In this document: in pieces, positions 33,195-41,595 of the stretch | Layout: every line of letters starts with the position of its first letter | How positions within the stretch are numbered: position 1 is the stretch's first letter | The notes under the pieces: generated by a model | The model's input: only the letters and a program-made list of their open reading frames with translations | Database searches by the model: none | What the model was told of the DNA's origin: nothing | Translations under genes and position numbers: made by a program | NCBI GenBank assembly: GCA_964399165.1 | Contig: CAYNPO010000003.1 | Coordinates: 141,015 to 205,014, forward strand | Source of the DNA: UBA6144 sp964399165 | Lineage (GTDB): Bacteria > Bdellovibrionota > Bacteriovoracia > Bacteriovoracales > Bacteriovoracaceae | DNA length: 64,000 nucleotides | Direction of reading: 5' to 3'

Positions 33195-34624
33195 GCGCTG
33201 GTTCCTTGGGAAAGGTAGGACTCGATTTCGTTGGCCTGGATCACGCCGTAGTTGGCGGCCCCGAGCCAGCCGGACATGATGATGCCCACGGAGCCGGCGT
33301 GGAAGGCCCCGGGCAGGGCCTTGTGCAGGTTCATGCTGACTTCCAGTCCTTCGAACTTGGTGCCAAAGGAGCTGCCTTGCCGGTGGAGGGTGTAGCGCTC
33401 CACGGTCAGGGGAGTGGCCGCCTCCACCGTTTCCAGGTGGTCGCGCACGTCTGGGTAGAATTTTTCCAGCCCGATCAAGGTGTCCTCGATCATGCGGGCC
33501 TTCTCGGCGTCGTACTCGGTTTCGGAAAGCGCGGCCCAATGTTCGTAACGGCAGTTGGTGGAGGAGACGATGGCGGCCCGGGCCTGGGGATCCTGGGGGC
33601 GGGTCTCGTGGGGGTAGTAAACGGAGAAGGTGCGGGAGGAAACTTTGAGGTCCAATAAGCGCTCGGGCTCGTAGGTGGGGTACGTGCTGGTGAAGAGCAG
33701 GTCGCCCAAGGAGGGGAGGACCGTACCGGGCTTGAAGCCCATGTAGACTTGGCAGCTGGACGTGTTGAGGCGCACCTCGCGCGCCTTGGAGACGTAATCG
33801 GAGGGAAGGTTTTCCTCGCCCACCAACCCTAGCACCGTGGAGAGCAGGTTGCCGTTGGAGAGCACCGCCCGGGCACGCACGGGTTTACCCCTGTGGACCA
33901 CGCCGGCCGCGCGGCCAGCTTCCACCAGGATCTTGTCCACCTTCGCCTGTAGCTTCACATCCACGCCGTTCTTGAGCAGCTCGTCCTTCATCTTGGCGAT
34001 CAGGGTGTCGGTGCCGCCCTGGAAGGTATACACGCCCTTGCTCATGAAGTTGGAGAACACGATGCCGTAGGTGATGGCCGGGTCGTCGAGGGTGGAGCCG
34101 TTAGCGTAGGTGATGGGTTCCATCAGGAACCTCACCACGTCGTTCCTGTTCGGGAAGAACTTCTCGAAGAGCTCCCGGTTGGTTTTGGGGTCCTGGTCGT
34201 AGAAGTTCATGCCGGCGAGTTCGGTGAAGAACGCGTCCACCGTGGGCCGGGGGATCCGGAAGTGCTCAACTAGCTTGGCAGTGAAGTCTTCTTTGGTGAA
34301 CTCGGTCTGCAGCGTGAACTGGGGATTGGCGAAGCGCACGTCCTTCAGCTGCACGATGCTGTCGGCGATCTCGCGGCTCCAGTACTTGCGGCAGGTCTTG
34401 ATCATGCCCACCGGGAAGCCGTGGAGACTCACGTCGAAGACGTGCTCCCGGCCCGAACGGTAGAACCAGGTGGCGAAGCCCCCGAGCTTGTTGTGGGCCT
34501 CCAGCAGCAGCACCTTGTGGCCATTGCGGCCCAGGATGTTGGCGGCCGTCATGCCCGCTAGGCCCGCCCCTACGACGATGACGTCATAGTCGCGGGTGAT
34601 GTCCTCGTTGGTCTTGATCAACAT
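33191..34624 (-). CDS. FAD-dependent oxidoreductase, phytoene desaturase (CrtI)/RetSat-like (second copy)
   Basis: 477 residues. FAD fold at the N-terminus (YDVIVVGAGLAGMTAANILG, VLLLEAHNKLGGFA) and the C-terminal GSVGIIMSGWLGAANYGV. Same superfamily as the enzyme at 21373 and similarly placed beside fatty-acid elongation genes. Distant enough in sequence to suggest a different step or substrate. Leads the operon FAD enzyme-fabG-fabZ-fabI on the minus strand, with ATGA-type overlaps throughout. Confidence 0.85.
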   Translation of the reverse strand: MLIKTNEDITRDYDVIVVGAGLAGMTAANILGRNGHKVLLLEAHNKLGGFATWFYRSGREHVFDVSLHGFPVGMIKTCRKYWSREIADSIVQLKDVRFANPQFTLQTEFTKEDFTAKLVEHFRIPRPTVDAFFTELAGMNFYDQDPKTNRELFEKFFPNRNDVVRFLMEPITYANGSTLDDPAITYGIVFSNFMSKGVYTFQGGTDTLIAKMKDELLKNGVDVKLQAKVDKILVEAGRAAGVVHRGKPVRARAVLSNGNLLSTVLGLVGEENLPSDYVSKAREVRLNTSSCQVYMGFKPGTVLPSLGDLLFTSTYPTYEPERLLDLKVSSRTFSVYYPHETRPQDPQARAAIVSSTNCRYEHWAALSETEYDAEKARMIEDTLIGLEKFYPDVRDHLETVEAATPLTVERYTLHRQGSSFGTKFEGLEVSMNLHKALPGAFHAGSVGIIMSGWLGAANYGVIQANEIESYLSQGTSA

Positions 34625-34706
34625 GGGGGTATGGCGCTCCGCGCATTAGAGCTGATTTCAGTCTGCCGACGTTAGACTATTCCCCCAAAAAAGTCATGGC
34701 ATCCTT

Positions 34707-34712
34707 TAAACT
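34707..34712 (+). promoter_or_regulatory. TAAACT -10 box directly before the HTTM start codon
   Basis: TAAACT ends six bases before the ATG at 34719 and no Shine-Dalgarno site is present, again fitting a leaderless mRNA. No clear -35 hexamer. Confidence 0.35.
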
Positions 34713-34718
34713 GGGACT

Positions 34719-36257
34719 ATGCCCGTGACCCGCTTTTTTCGACGCCTAGGCGACTGGTTCTCTCTCGACACGCGCTCACTGGCCTGCGCGCGGACGCTCT
34801 TGGGGTTGGCGATCTTCGTGGACATCTTGGTGCGCCTCACCGACGTGGAGGCCCACTATAGCGACGTGGGGATTCTCCCACGCCGGGATTTTCTGGGGGG
34901 AATGAGCTTCCCTTGGACCTGGTCCCTGCATTTCGCTAACGGGAGCGTGGGGTTTGCCGCTTTCATGCTGGTCTCGCACGCCCTCTGCGCACTGGGAATG
35001 GCCTTGGGTTGGCGCACGCGCCTCACCACCGCCCTGACCGCGCTGTTAACCGTCTCCTTGCATAACCGTAACTGGTACGTGAATAACGGCGGCGACGACA
35101 TGTTGCGGGCCCTGCTCTGGATCGCGGCCTTCCTGCCCTGGGGCGAGATTTGCTCCGTGGACCAGTGGCGCCGTGGAGACGGAGGCCGAACGCCCCGGCT
35201 CCACCATGGCGTCTGGGTCATCGCCTGGTTTCTCCAGGTCTTCTGCGTTTACTTCCTGAGCTACCTGCTCAAAAGCTCTCCCATTTGGCACACGGAGTTC
35301 AGCGCGCTCTATTACGCTAGCCACCTGGACGTCTTCGCCACCGCCGCAGGCAGGATTCTGCGGGAGTTCCCCACCGTGATGGGGATGGGGACCGCCTTCA
35401 CCCTCGGACTGGAGGGCGGGGGGCCGCTGGTTTTAGTCCTGGGGTGGGCGCTTCCCCGCCGGGGGTGGCCGGCCATGCGGGTTGCCTTGGTGCTGCTGTT
35501 CTGGTGCCTTCACTGGGGCATTATCATCACTATGAAGATCGGGCTTTTCCCCTGGTATGCCCTGGCCATGTGGACGGCGTTCTTGCCGGGGGAATTTTGG
35601 GATAAGGTCGAGGCCCTGTGGCCCGTCAGCGTAAAGGGCCTTCGCGGAGTTTGGGCGAAGTTTGCCGGCACGCCCACCACCGCGACGGGTGGTGGGCGGC
35701 CACATCCCGTCCTCCGTTGGGGTTCCCGGGCCCTCGGCGTCTTTTTTTGCCTCGTCGTCCTCAACTGGAATATTTCCACTCTGCCGGGCCATGGCAGCGG
35801 CCATTTTTGGACCGCCTCAGCGCGCTGGATGCACCTCTACCAGACCTGGAACATGTTTGCGCCTTTCCCCAAGCGCGAAAACCTCTGGGTGGAAATTCCC
35901 GCTGAGCTGGAAGACGGGAGCACCTTGGAGCTCTTAAGCGGTGAAACCGACGTCCATGCCTCCAAGGCCGCGCGTTTTTCGGACGACATCCCTAACGAGC
36001 ACTGGCGCAAGCTCCTCATGAACACCGCCGACAATCCCCGCCTGGCCGAGCTCATGGCGGCTTCCTGGTGCCGGCGCTGGAACCGTCCGCCCCACCGGGG
36101 GGGGAGGTCCCCCCGGCTGAGACGCCTGCACATCGTCGCCCATTGGAGGCTCATCCAGCCGGGCTATACCCAGGCCCCCGCCCAAAAACGCGTAGTTTGG
36201 CGCCATGTCTGCTTGGACCCCCTCCCGGAAGGACTTCCACCGGTTCCCTGGGAGTAA
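34719..36257 (+). CDS. HTTM-domain (vitamin K-dependent carboxylase-like) membrane protein
   Basis: 512 residues with several membrane helices. The HTTM pattern is present: SLACARTLLGLAIFVDILVR, HYSDVGILPRRDF, LLTVSLHNRNWYVNNGGDDM and MLRALLWIAAFLPWGEI, then further helices and a soluble C-terminal part starting near WNMFAPFP. Bacterial HTTM proteins are related to vitamin K gamma-carboxylase but most have no known reaction. The C-terminal tail is arginine- and proline-rich. Divergent from the FAD-fab operon with 94 bases between starts; a functional link is possible but unproven. Confidence 0.85.
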   Translation: MPVTRFFRRLGDWFSLDTRSLACARTLLGLAIFVDILVRLTDVEAHYSDVGILPRRDFLGGMSFPWTWSLHFANGSVGFAAFMLVSHALCALGMALGWRTRLTTALTALLTVSLHNRNWYVNNGGDDMLRALLWIAAFLPWGEICSVDQWRRGDGGRTPRLHHGVWVIAWFLQVFCVYFLSYLLKSSPIWHTEFSALYYASHLDVFATAAGRILREFPTVMGMGTAFTLGLEGGGPLVLVLGWALPRRGWPAMRVALVLLFWCLHWGIIITMKIGLFPWYALAMWTAFLPGEFWDKVEALWPVSVKGLRGVWAKFAGTPTTATGGGRPHPVLRWGSRALGVFFCLVVLNWNISTLPGHGSGHFWTASARWMHLYQTWNMFAPFPKRENLWVEIPAELEDGSTLELLSGETDVHASKAARFSDDIPNEHWRKLLMNTADNPRLAELMAASWCRRWNRPPHRGGRSPRLRRLHIVAHWRLIQPGYTQAPAQKRVVWRHVCLDPLPEGLPPVPWE

Positions 36258-36310
36258 CCCCTCCCTGTAAAAATCACCCGGTCCGCCCACGTTTTTTTGG
36301 AGAGGCGTAC

Positions 36311-36348
36311 CATGGGACATTCCGTGTTACCCCAAGGAGTGTCCCATG
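36311..36348 (+). promoter_or_regulatory. Hairpin pairing the start codon of the following lipoprotein gene
   Basis: CATGGGACA (36311-36319) and TGTCCCATG (36340-36348) are perfect inverted repeats 20 bases apart. The right arm contains the ATG at 36346 and the loop holds AAGGAG (36334-36339). A folded mRNA would hide the start codon. Confidence 0.5.
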
Positions 36349-37401
36349 CGCGGCCTTATTCTCCTCCCCGCCCTGCTGCTCGCTGGCGCCTGCAGCGTGA
36401 AGAAAAACATGGACGAGATGCACGACCGCACCGTGCAGATGGCGGAGACCACCTCCGACATGCAGCGGACCACGGAGACCATGGCGGACACCACCAACGA
36501 CATGGTGATGCTGCTCGCCCAGGGCGACGGCAGCCGCCTGCGCGACGAGGCCCTGCGTGACATGGTTGCCGCCAACAACCTCTCCTCGAAAATCCTCTAC
36601 GCCACCAAATACGTCTATGCCTTCGAGTTCCAGCTGTGGCGCCCCGATGGCCAAGACGCCGCCGCCCGCCGGGAAGAGTACAAGGCCGAGGCCGCCATCG
36701 AGCTGGCCCGTACCCTGCTGCTCTACGCTGGCACCGGTTCCCGCCGCAACCTCTCCGCCACCCGCAACAACGAGGAGGCCCAGAACCTCTACGCGCTGGT
36801 GTCCGTGCTCCATCGGATCAACCCCATGCAGTTGGAGCTGGTGAACGGCACCTCCCACCGTCCCATCAGCATGCTGGACATCCTGCACGAGTCCCTCATG
36901 AAGGCCTCGCGCTTGAATTCCGGCACCATCTCCCGGGACGACCTCGCCCACGTGGACCGCGAGGTCCTGCGCGAGGAGCAACTCTTCACCTACGCCCTCC
37001 AGTTGCGCTCCCGCGTGCTGGCGGTGATCGCCCTCGGACGCGTCTCCCGGGCCCAGGACGGCTTTCTCCACCGCGCCGGCATGCGCTTCCTGCGCTGGGT
37101 CCCCACCTTCAACACCCAACCCGACGCCGCCACGGGTAGCGCCCGGGACGCCCTCAACCTGGAGCAGGTTAACTACGCCAGCGACATCCTGGAAGAGCGC
37201 CAGCGGAACGTGCGCGTGTTGGAGCGCCTGGGCGCCGCCATCCCCCTGGAGCGCTCGGTCCGGGCCGCCTGGAGGAACATGGACACGCGTCCCGTGCGTC
37301 GCCGGCTGGAGGGGGCGAGTCTGATGGCCTCACCCATCGCCAGCGCCATCGAACGCTTCGAGGCACTGGTGGAGCAGGCCGTGGAATCCGACAGGAACTG
37401 A
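36346..37401 (+). CDS. Hypothetical lipoprotein
   Basis: 351 residues. Lipobox LLLAGAC after a short signal. The first mature stretch (KKNMDEMHDRTVQMAETTSD and on to about residue 55) is a heptad-like coiled coil rich in Met and Thr. The rest is mainly alpha-helical with many Arg and Glu. No known family. AAGGAG precedes the ATG, inside the hairpin described at 36311. Converges with the cyclase gene at its very last base. Confidence 0.78.
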   Translation: MRGLILLPALLLAGACSVKKNMDEMHDRTVQMAETTSDMQRTTETMADTTNDMVMLLAQGDGSRLRDEALRDMVAANNLSSKILYATKYVYAFEFQLWRPDGQDAAARREEYKAEAAIELARTLLLYAGTGSRRNLSATRNNEEAQNLYALVSVLHRINPMQLELVNGTSHRPISMLDILHESLMKASRLNSGTISRDDLAHVDREVLREEQLFTYALQLRSRVLAVIALGRVSRAQDGFLHRAGMRFLRWVPTFNTQPDAATGSARDALNLEQVNYASDILEERQRNVRVLERLGAAIPLERSVRAAWRNMDTRPVRRRLEGASLMASPIASAIERFEALVEQAVESDRN

Positions 37402-39600
37402 TCACTTCTCCGTCATCGTCGTGACGTCGAAGTCTTCCGGGGCCCCTTCCACCAACCACTTCTCGCAAACCTTCAGCAGGCGCGCCGTAGGCTTGTCCTC
37501 CGGATGCGCCGCCAGGATCCCCTCCAAGAGGGCCTTGGCCCCGGCGAAGTCCTTGTTCATGAACTGGGCGTGGGCCTGGACGTAGAAGTCGAAGGCCTCC
37601 CGGTCGGTGCGCAGGGGATGGGCCCCGTGGATGACCTCAAAGATCGCCACGGGCTTGGTCTTGCCTTTCACCTTCACCCGGTCCAACCAGCGCACCTGGA
37701 ATTCGGCAGCGGGCAAGCGCTCCAGGGTGAACTCGGAGATGATGATGTGGGCGCCATAGTGCTTGCACAAGCTCTCCAGGCGCGCTCCCAGGTTCATGTT
37801 GTCGCCCAGGGCGGTGTAGGAGAAAATCTTGTCCGAGCCCATGTTCCCCACGGAGCACTCCCCGGAGTTGAGACCGATTCCCACCTTGAACTCGGGGAGG
37901 TTGCGGGCCTTGAAGTCCTCATTGATGGCGGGCAAGGCCTCCATCATTTTCACCGCGGCCCCCACCGCCTTGGCGGGGTGGTCGGGAAGATCCAAGGGCG
38001 CGCCCCACAGGGCCACCACCGCGTCGCCGATGTACTTGTCCAGGGTGCCCGAGGTCTCGAACACGATGTCGGTCATCTTGCCCATGTACTGGTTGAGCAT
38101 GCCGGAGAGTTCCGTGGCGGTGAGTTTCTCTGAAATGCTGGTAAAGTCCCGCACGTCGGAGAAGAGACAGGTGATGTCCTTCTTCTCGCCGCCCACTTTC
38201 AGCTTGTCGGGGTTGCCCAGCATTTCGCTCACCACGGCCGGGGAGACGTAGCGGGAGAAAGTACCCTTGATCTGCTTCTTCTCCCGTGCCGCGGCCTGGA
38301 AGTTCAGGAAGGTGTTCCAGGAGTACACCAGCACCAGGCACAGGAGGCAGTAGAAGAGGCGCAGTTCATACCCCTGCGGGAAGAAATACAAGATGTCGGC
38401 GTAGTAGAGGCCCGCCACCATGGCCCCCAGGACCAGCATGTCGGCCAAGGCGTTGCCGACGAGGGTTACCAGCAGCAGCACCACCACCGCCGCCGCCAGG
38501 ATGGCGAAGGACCACTTGAGAGACTCCCCCTCAGGACGGAAGAAATGCTTGTTGAGCAGCATGTGGGCCACGTTCATGTGGGCATAGACCCCCGGGAGCT
38601 TGGGGTCCACTGGGGTGTTCCGCAAGTCGTGGGCCCCGGTGGCCGAGGACCCCACAAAGGCGAGTTTCCCTTCCAGGCGCTTCCTCATGGAAGCGTCGTC
38701 GGGTTTGGCGTTCACCACCTCGTGCAGGCTCACGCTGGGGAAGTGGCGGCGGTCACCGAAGTAGCGGATCTTGGCCTCGCCATAGGGGGAGACGTCCAAC
38801 TTAGTGTCGCCCCATTCGAGTACGCCCCAACCATCCTCCTTCACCATGAGCTTGGTCTGCTCGCCCGTGAAGGCCTCAAAGGCCATGAGTCCCAGGGAGG
38901 GGAAGTAGGCCGAGTCCTCGCCATCGCGCACGTTGGCCACGATCTTGTAGTTCCTGAACACGCCATCCGGGTCTTCGTTGTTGGCGATGTGCCCGAGCTG
39001 CACGTCCTGCACGATCAAATCCTTGATGGGGTAGTTCTGCTGGCCCACCACATGGAGCTCCATGGCCCCACCGCCCTGGCTCTGGGAGTTCTTCACGAAA
39101 AACAGCAGGTCCTCGGGCACCGGCGCCTTGTGTTGCCCGTCGTCCTCGTCGAGCTCATAGGACAGGATGGCGGTCTGTTGGCCCCCTTCCACGAATTCGG
39201 AGAGCGCGGCGGCGAACTCTTTGTCCGGATCGGCCTCCCCGCACACGGGGGCCTTTTCCGGGAACAGAATATCCAGCGCCACCACCTTGGTCCCAAAGTG
39301 CTTGAGCTGGCGGATCATCTTGGCGTGCACCGTGCGCGGGATGGGCCAGGTGCCGATCTTGGAGAGGGATTCATCGTCGATGTTGATCAGGATCACCTGG
39401 TCGTCGATCTTCTCGCCCAAGGCGTGGCGGGTTTTGAAGTCCTGGAAGCGGTCCTCAAAGAACGTCAGGCCAAGCACCAGGCCGCCATACTCCGAGTGGG
39501 TGAAGTCGCGCTTGAGAAAGCTCAGGAGCATGCCGCCAGCGCAGAAGAGCACGATGAAGAAGACCCCCACGGAGCGCAGGGAACGGGTGATAAAGCTCAT
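37402..39600 (-). CDS. CHASE2-domain adenylate/guanylate cyclase (class III)
   Basis: 732 residues. One N-terminal membrane helix, an extracytoplasmic CHASE2 sensor (DQVILINIDDESLSKIGTWP, VVALDILFPE), three membrane helices around residues 360-440, then a class III cyclase domain. Metal-binding Asp482 (LFSDVRDFTS) and Asp526 (DKYIGDAVVALWG) have the standard 44-residue spacing. The transition-state Asn and Arg are in GDNMNLGARLE, and the DKYIGD lysine favours ATP. A short tail with a TPR-like helix pair follows. Probably makes cAMP in response to an envelope signal. AAGGA before the ATG. Confidence 0.93.
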   Translation of the reverse strand: MSFITRSLRSVGVFFIVLFCAGGMLLSFLKRDFTHSEYGGLVLGLTFFEDRFQDFKTRHALGEKIDDQVILINIDDESLSKIGTWPIPRTVHAKMIRQLKHFGTKVVALDILFPEKAPVCGEADPDKEFAAALSEFVEGGQQTAILSYELDEDDGQHKAPVPEDLLFFVKNSQSQGGGAMELHVVGQQNYPIKDLIVQDVQLGHIANNEDPDGVFRNYKIVANVRDGEDSAYFPSLGLMAFEAFTGEQTKLMVKEDGWGVLEWGDTKLDVSPYGEAKIRYFGDRRHFPSVSLHEVVNAKPDDASMRKRLEGKLAFVGSSATGAHDLRNTPVDPKLPGVYAHMNVAHMLLNKHFFRPEGESLKWSFAILAAAVVVLLLVTLVGNALADMLVLGAMVAGLYYADILYFFPQGYELRLFYCLLCLVLVYSWNTFLNFQAAAREKKQIKGTFSRYVSPAVVSEMLGNPDKLKVGGEKKDITCLFSDVRDFTSISEKLTATELSGMLNQYMGKMTDIVFETSGTLDKYIGDAVVALWGAPLDLPDHPAKAVGAAVKMMEALPAINEDFKARNLPEFKVGIGLNSGECSVGNMGSDKIFSYTALGDNMNLGARLESLCKHYGAHIIISEFTLERLPAAEFQVRWLDRVKVKGKTKPVAIFEVIHGAHPLRTDREAFDFYVQAHAQFMNKDFAGAKALLEGILAAHPEDKPTARLLKVCEKWLVEGAPEDFDVTTMTEK

Positions 39601-39670
39601 ACATCGTCCTTACGGCAATCAGTTCACGATGCTTCTATGTTAAGGTAATTTCGGACCCAGGAGAAAAGAC

Positions 39671-40561
39671 ATGTCAGACGCTCTGCAGGAGAAGTTCTAC
39701 GCCTTCGTGCGGGATCTTCAGGATCAGATCACTCGGGAAATGCAGCGCTTCGAGCCCACCGTGAAGCTGCAAGAGGACTTGTGGGAGCGGCAGGACCACG
39801 CGGGTCAGCCGGGCGGGGGAGGGCGCACCCGGGTTTTCACCGGCGAGCTCTTTGAAAATGCCGGCGTGAACACCTCCTGCGTCTTCGGGAAGATCGATCC
39901 GGCCTTTGCCACCAAACTCCAGGGCGATGGTGACACCATGTGGGCCGCGGGCATCTCGCTGATCATCCATCCCCGCAATCCCCGCGTGCCCACCGTGCAC
40001 GCCAACTTCCGCATGATCCGCCAGGGCAAGAAAACGTGGTTTGGCGGTGGGGCCGATCTCACGCCTTACTATCCCCACGAAGAGGACTTCCGCTATTTCC
40101 ACGGCGTGTGGAAGGAAGCCTGCGCGCCCTGGGATTGCTATCCCCCCATGAAGGCCGAATGCGACGCCTACTTCTCCAACCACCACCGAGGCGGCGAGAT
40201 GCGCGGGATCGGCGGGATTTTCTTTGATGGGCACGACACCGGGGACGCTGAGGCGGACTACGCTATGACCACGGGGCTCGCGAAGCACTTCATCCGCAGC
40301 TATTTCCCCATCGTGGAGAAACGGCGGACTGAGGCCTGGACCCCGGAAGACGAGGACTTTATGCTCCATCGGCACGGGCGGTACGTGGAGTTCAACCTCT
40401 TGCATGACCGGGGGACGCTGTTTGGGTTGAAGACGAATGGGCGGACGGATTCGATCTTGGTGTCGTTGCCGGCGAGGTGCAAGTTTACATACCGGTACGC
40501 CCCCAGGCCTGGTACGGCCCAAGGGCGTATGAATGAGTATTTCTATCCTCGAGGCTGGTGA
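39671..40561 (+). CDS. hemF: Oxygen-dependent coproporphyrinogen III oxidase
   Basis: 296 residues, the normal HemF length. Family blocks are present: GGGGRTRVF, VHANFRMI, WFGGGADLTPYY, HRGGEMRGIGGIFFD, RYVEFNLLHDRGTLFGL and SLPARCKFTYRY. Decarboxylates two propionates of coproporphyrinogen III using O2, so the organism makes heme aerobically. Preceded by GGAGAAAAGAC before the ATG. A strong hairpin follows the stop. Confidence 0.96.
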   Translation: MSDALQEKFYAFVRDLQDQITREMQRFEPTVKLQEDLWERQDHAGQPGGGGRTRVFTGELFENAGVNTSCVFGKIDPAFATKLQGDGDTMWAAGISLIIHPRNPRVPTVHANFRMIRQGKKTWFGGGADLTPYYPHEEDFRYFHGVWKEACAPWDCYPPMKAECDAYFSNHHRGGEMRGIGGIFFDGHDTGDAEADYAMTTGLAKHFIRSYFPIVEKRRTEAWTPEDEDFMLHRHGRYVEFNLLHDRGTLFGLKTNGRTDSILVSLPARCKFTYRYAPRPGTAQGRMNEYFYPRGW

Positions 40562-40590
40562 TCGGCCGCCCGGTTAAACCGGGCGGCCGA
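40562..40590. terminator. Hairpin between hemF and the convergent gene
   Basis: Two perfect 14-base arms (40562-40575 and 40577-40590) around one central base, almost all G and C. It lies between two convergent stops and could end both transcripts. No T run follows on either strand. Confidence 0.5.
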
Positions 40591-40603
40591 GATCGGGACC
40601 GTT

Positions 40604-41323
40604 CTAGTTTGATTGAGGACGGGGACGCCCGGCTTCGCGGGTGCAACCCTCAAAATGACCATTGTTTTGCAGTGACAGGTCGGAGACCAAGTCAGTGAAC
40701 TGCTCTGTGATGAATGAGTGAAGGTGGTCCATCTCCTCTCTGCGGGAAATTTGGCGTATGGCCAGGTTAGAGGGAGAAATGATGTCGAACCTGTAGAATG
40801 TCACTGGTGACAAGTGCTCTTCCTGGGCCTGGTGACCCTCGGAGATTCGCTTGAGGAGATTCTCTAGGTTACGGCGGGTCGCTGCGCGGTCAGCTGCAAG
40901 GAAGGTGCCCCCGGCCAAGCCACCGCCAACCGCCAGCATGGCGGCACAGCCCACCGGCGCAACTTGACCCACGGTACATGTGGTCCCGATGGGAACACTC
41001 CACAGAGAGGTGTAGGCGCCCGTCAAGGCCGGGACCACCATGCGGCTCGCGTAACCAGTCAACGGAATGATGCTCGCGAATTTCTCGAGAGGCGAAACTT
41101 CCGCCCTGCCAGGAGAAAAACAGTAGTTTGAGCTCACTCCGGCATCCATCCATCTGCCGCGCCCGTTGCAGGGTTGGGTATGGACGCGCAGCTGGACGTT
41201 CCCCGATGGGTTCTCGATGCCCACACGCAGGTGAACGACGTTTGAGTTGGGCTGGCACTCGTTGGCCGCCGCTGGCAGGGTCGTGGCCACAAGCATGGCC
41301 AGGGCATAGATCGGACGTTTCAT
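40604..41323 (-). CDS. Hypothetical secreted protein
   Basis: 239 residues, excellent AAGGAGG before the ATG. Signal peptide MKRPIYALAMLVATTLPAAA. Six cysteines in the mature part (NECQP, QPCNG, NYCFS, TTCTV, VGCAA, EGCTR). A central hydrophobic stretch with GCAAMLAVGGGLAGGTFLA could be a membrane helix or a small-residue core. The C-terminal part is helical. No family recognised. Confidence 0.75.
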   Translation of the reverse strand: MKRPIYALAMLVATTLPAAANECQPNSNVVHLRVGIENPSGNVQLRVHTQPCNGRGRWMDAGVSSNYCFSPGRAEVSPLEKFASIIPLTGYASRMVVPALTGAYTSLWSVPIGTTCTVGQVAPVGCAAMLAVGGGLAGGTFLAADRAATRRNLENLLKRISEGHQAQEEHLSPVTFYRFDIISPSNLAIRQISRREEMDHLHSFITEQFTDLVSDLSLQNNGHFEGCTREAGRPRPQSN

Positions 41324-41467
41324 GGAGACCTCCTTAAAGGCGCTTGGTATCAGGACTCCATGGGCTCTTCGGCTTTTCGTGAGGATTCATGAGTCCCCTT
41401 GTCGGATTTTATGACAGACTTAGGGAATCGTGGCCAGGGAGCTTAATTCATGTCGAACTAGTCGACG

Positions 41468-41505
41468 GCAGCCACCGGAGGATTTGGCCTTGGGGGGAAG
41501 GCTGC
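41468..41505 (+). promoter_or_regulatory. Leader region with two mutually exclusive stems
   Basis: GCAGCC (41468-41473) can pair with GGCTGC (41500-41505), or GCCTT (41487-41491) with AAGGC (41498-41502). The two stems share bases and cannot coexist. They lie about 90 bases before the ATG at 41596. No known riboswitch consensus matched by eye. The rest of the 272-base gap (41324-41595) shows nothing I can name. Confidence 0.25.
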
Positions 41506-41595
41506 AAGCTACCGCATTTGAGGACTTCTCCAAATATTTCAAGGGGAACTCAGGCGGTTTGGTCGGGAGTCGATAAGGAAGCCATAGGAGGCTTT

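Noticed and set aside
41400..41595. c-di-GMP (GEMM) riboswitch before the secreted protein at 41596
   Set aside because: AGCCACCGG resembles one half of the consensus, but the ACGCACAGGGCAAACC half and the second tetraloop receptor are missing.
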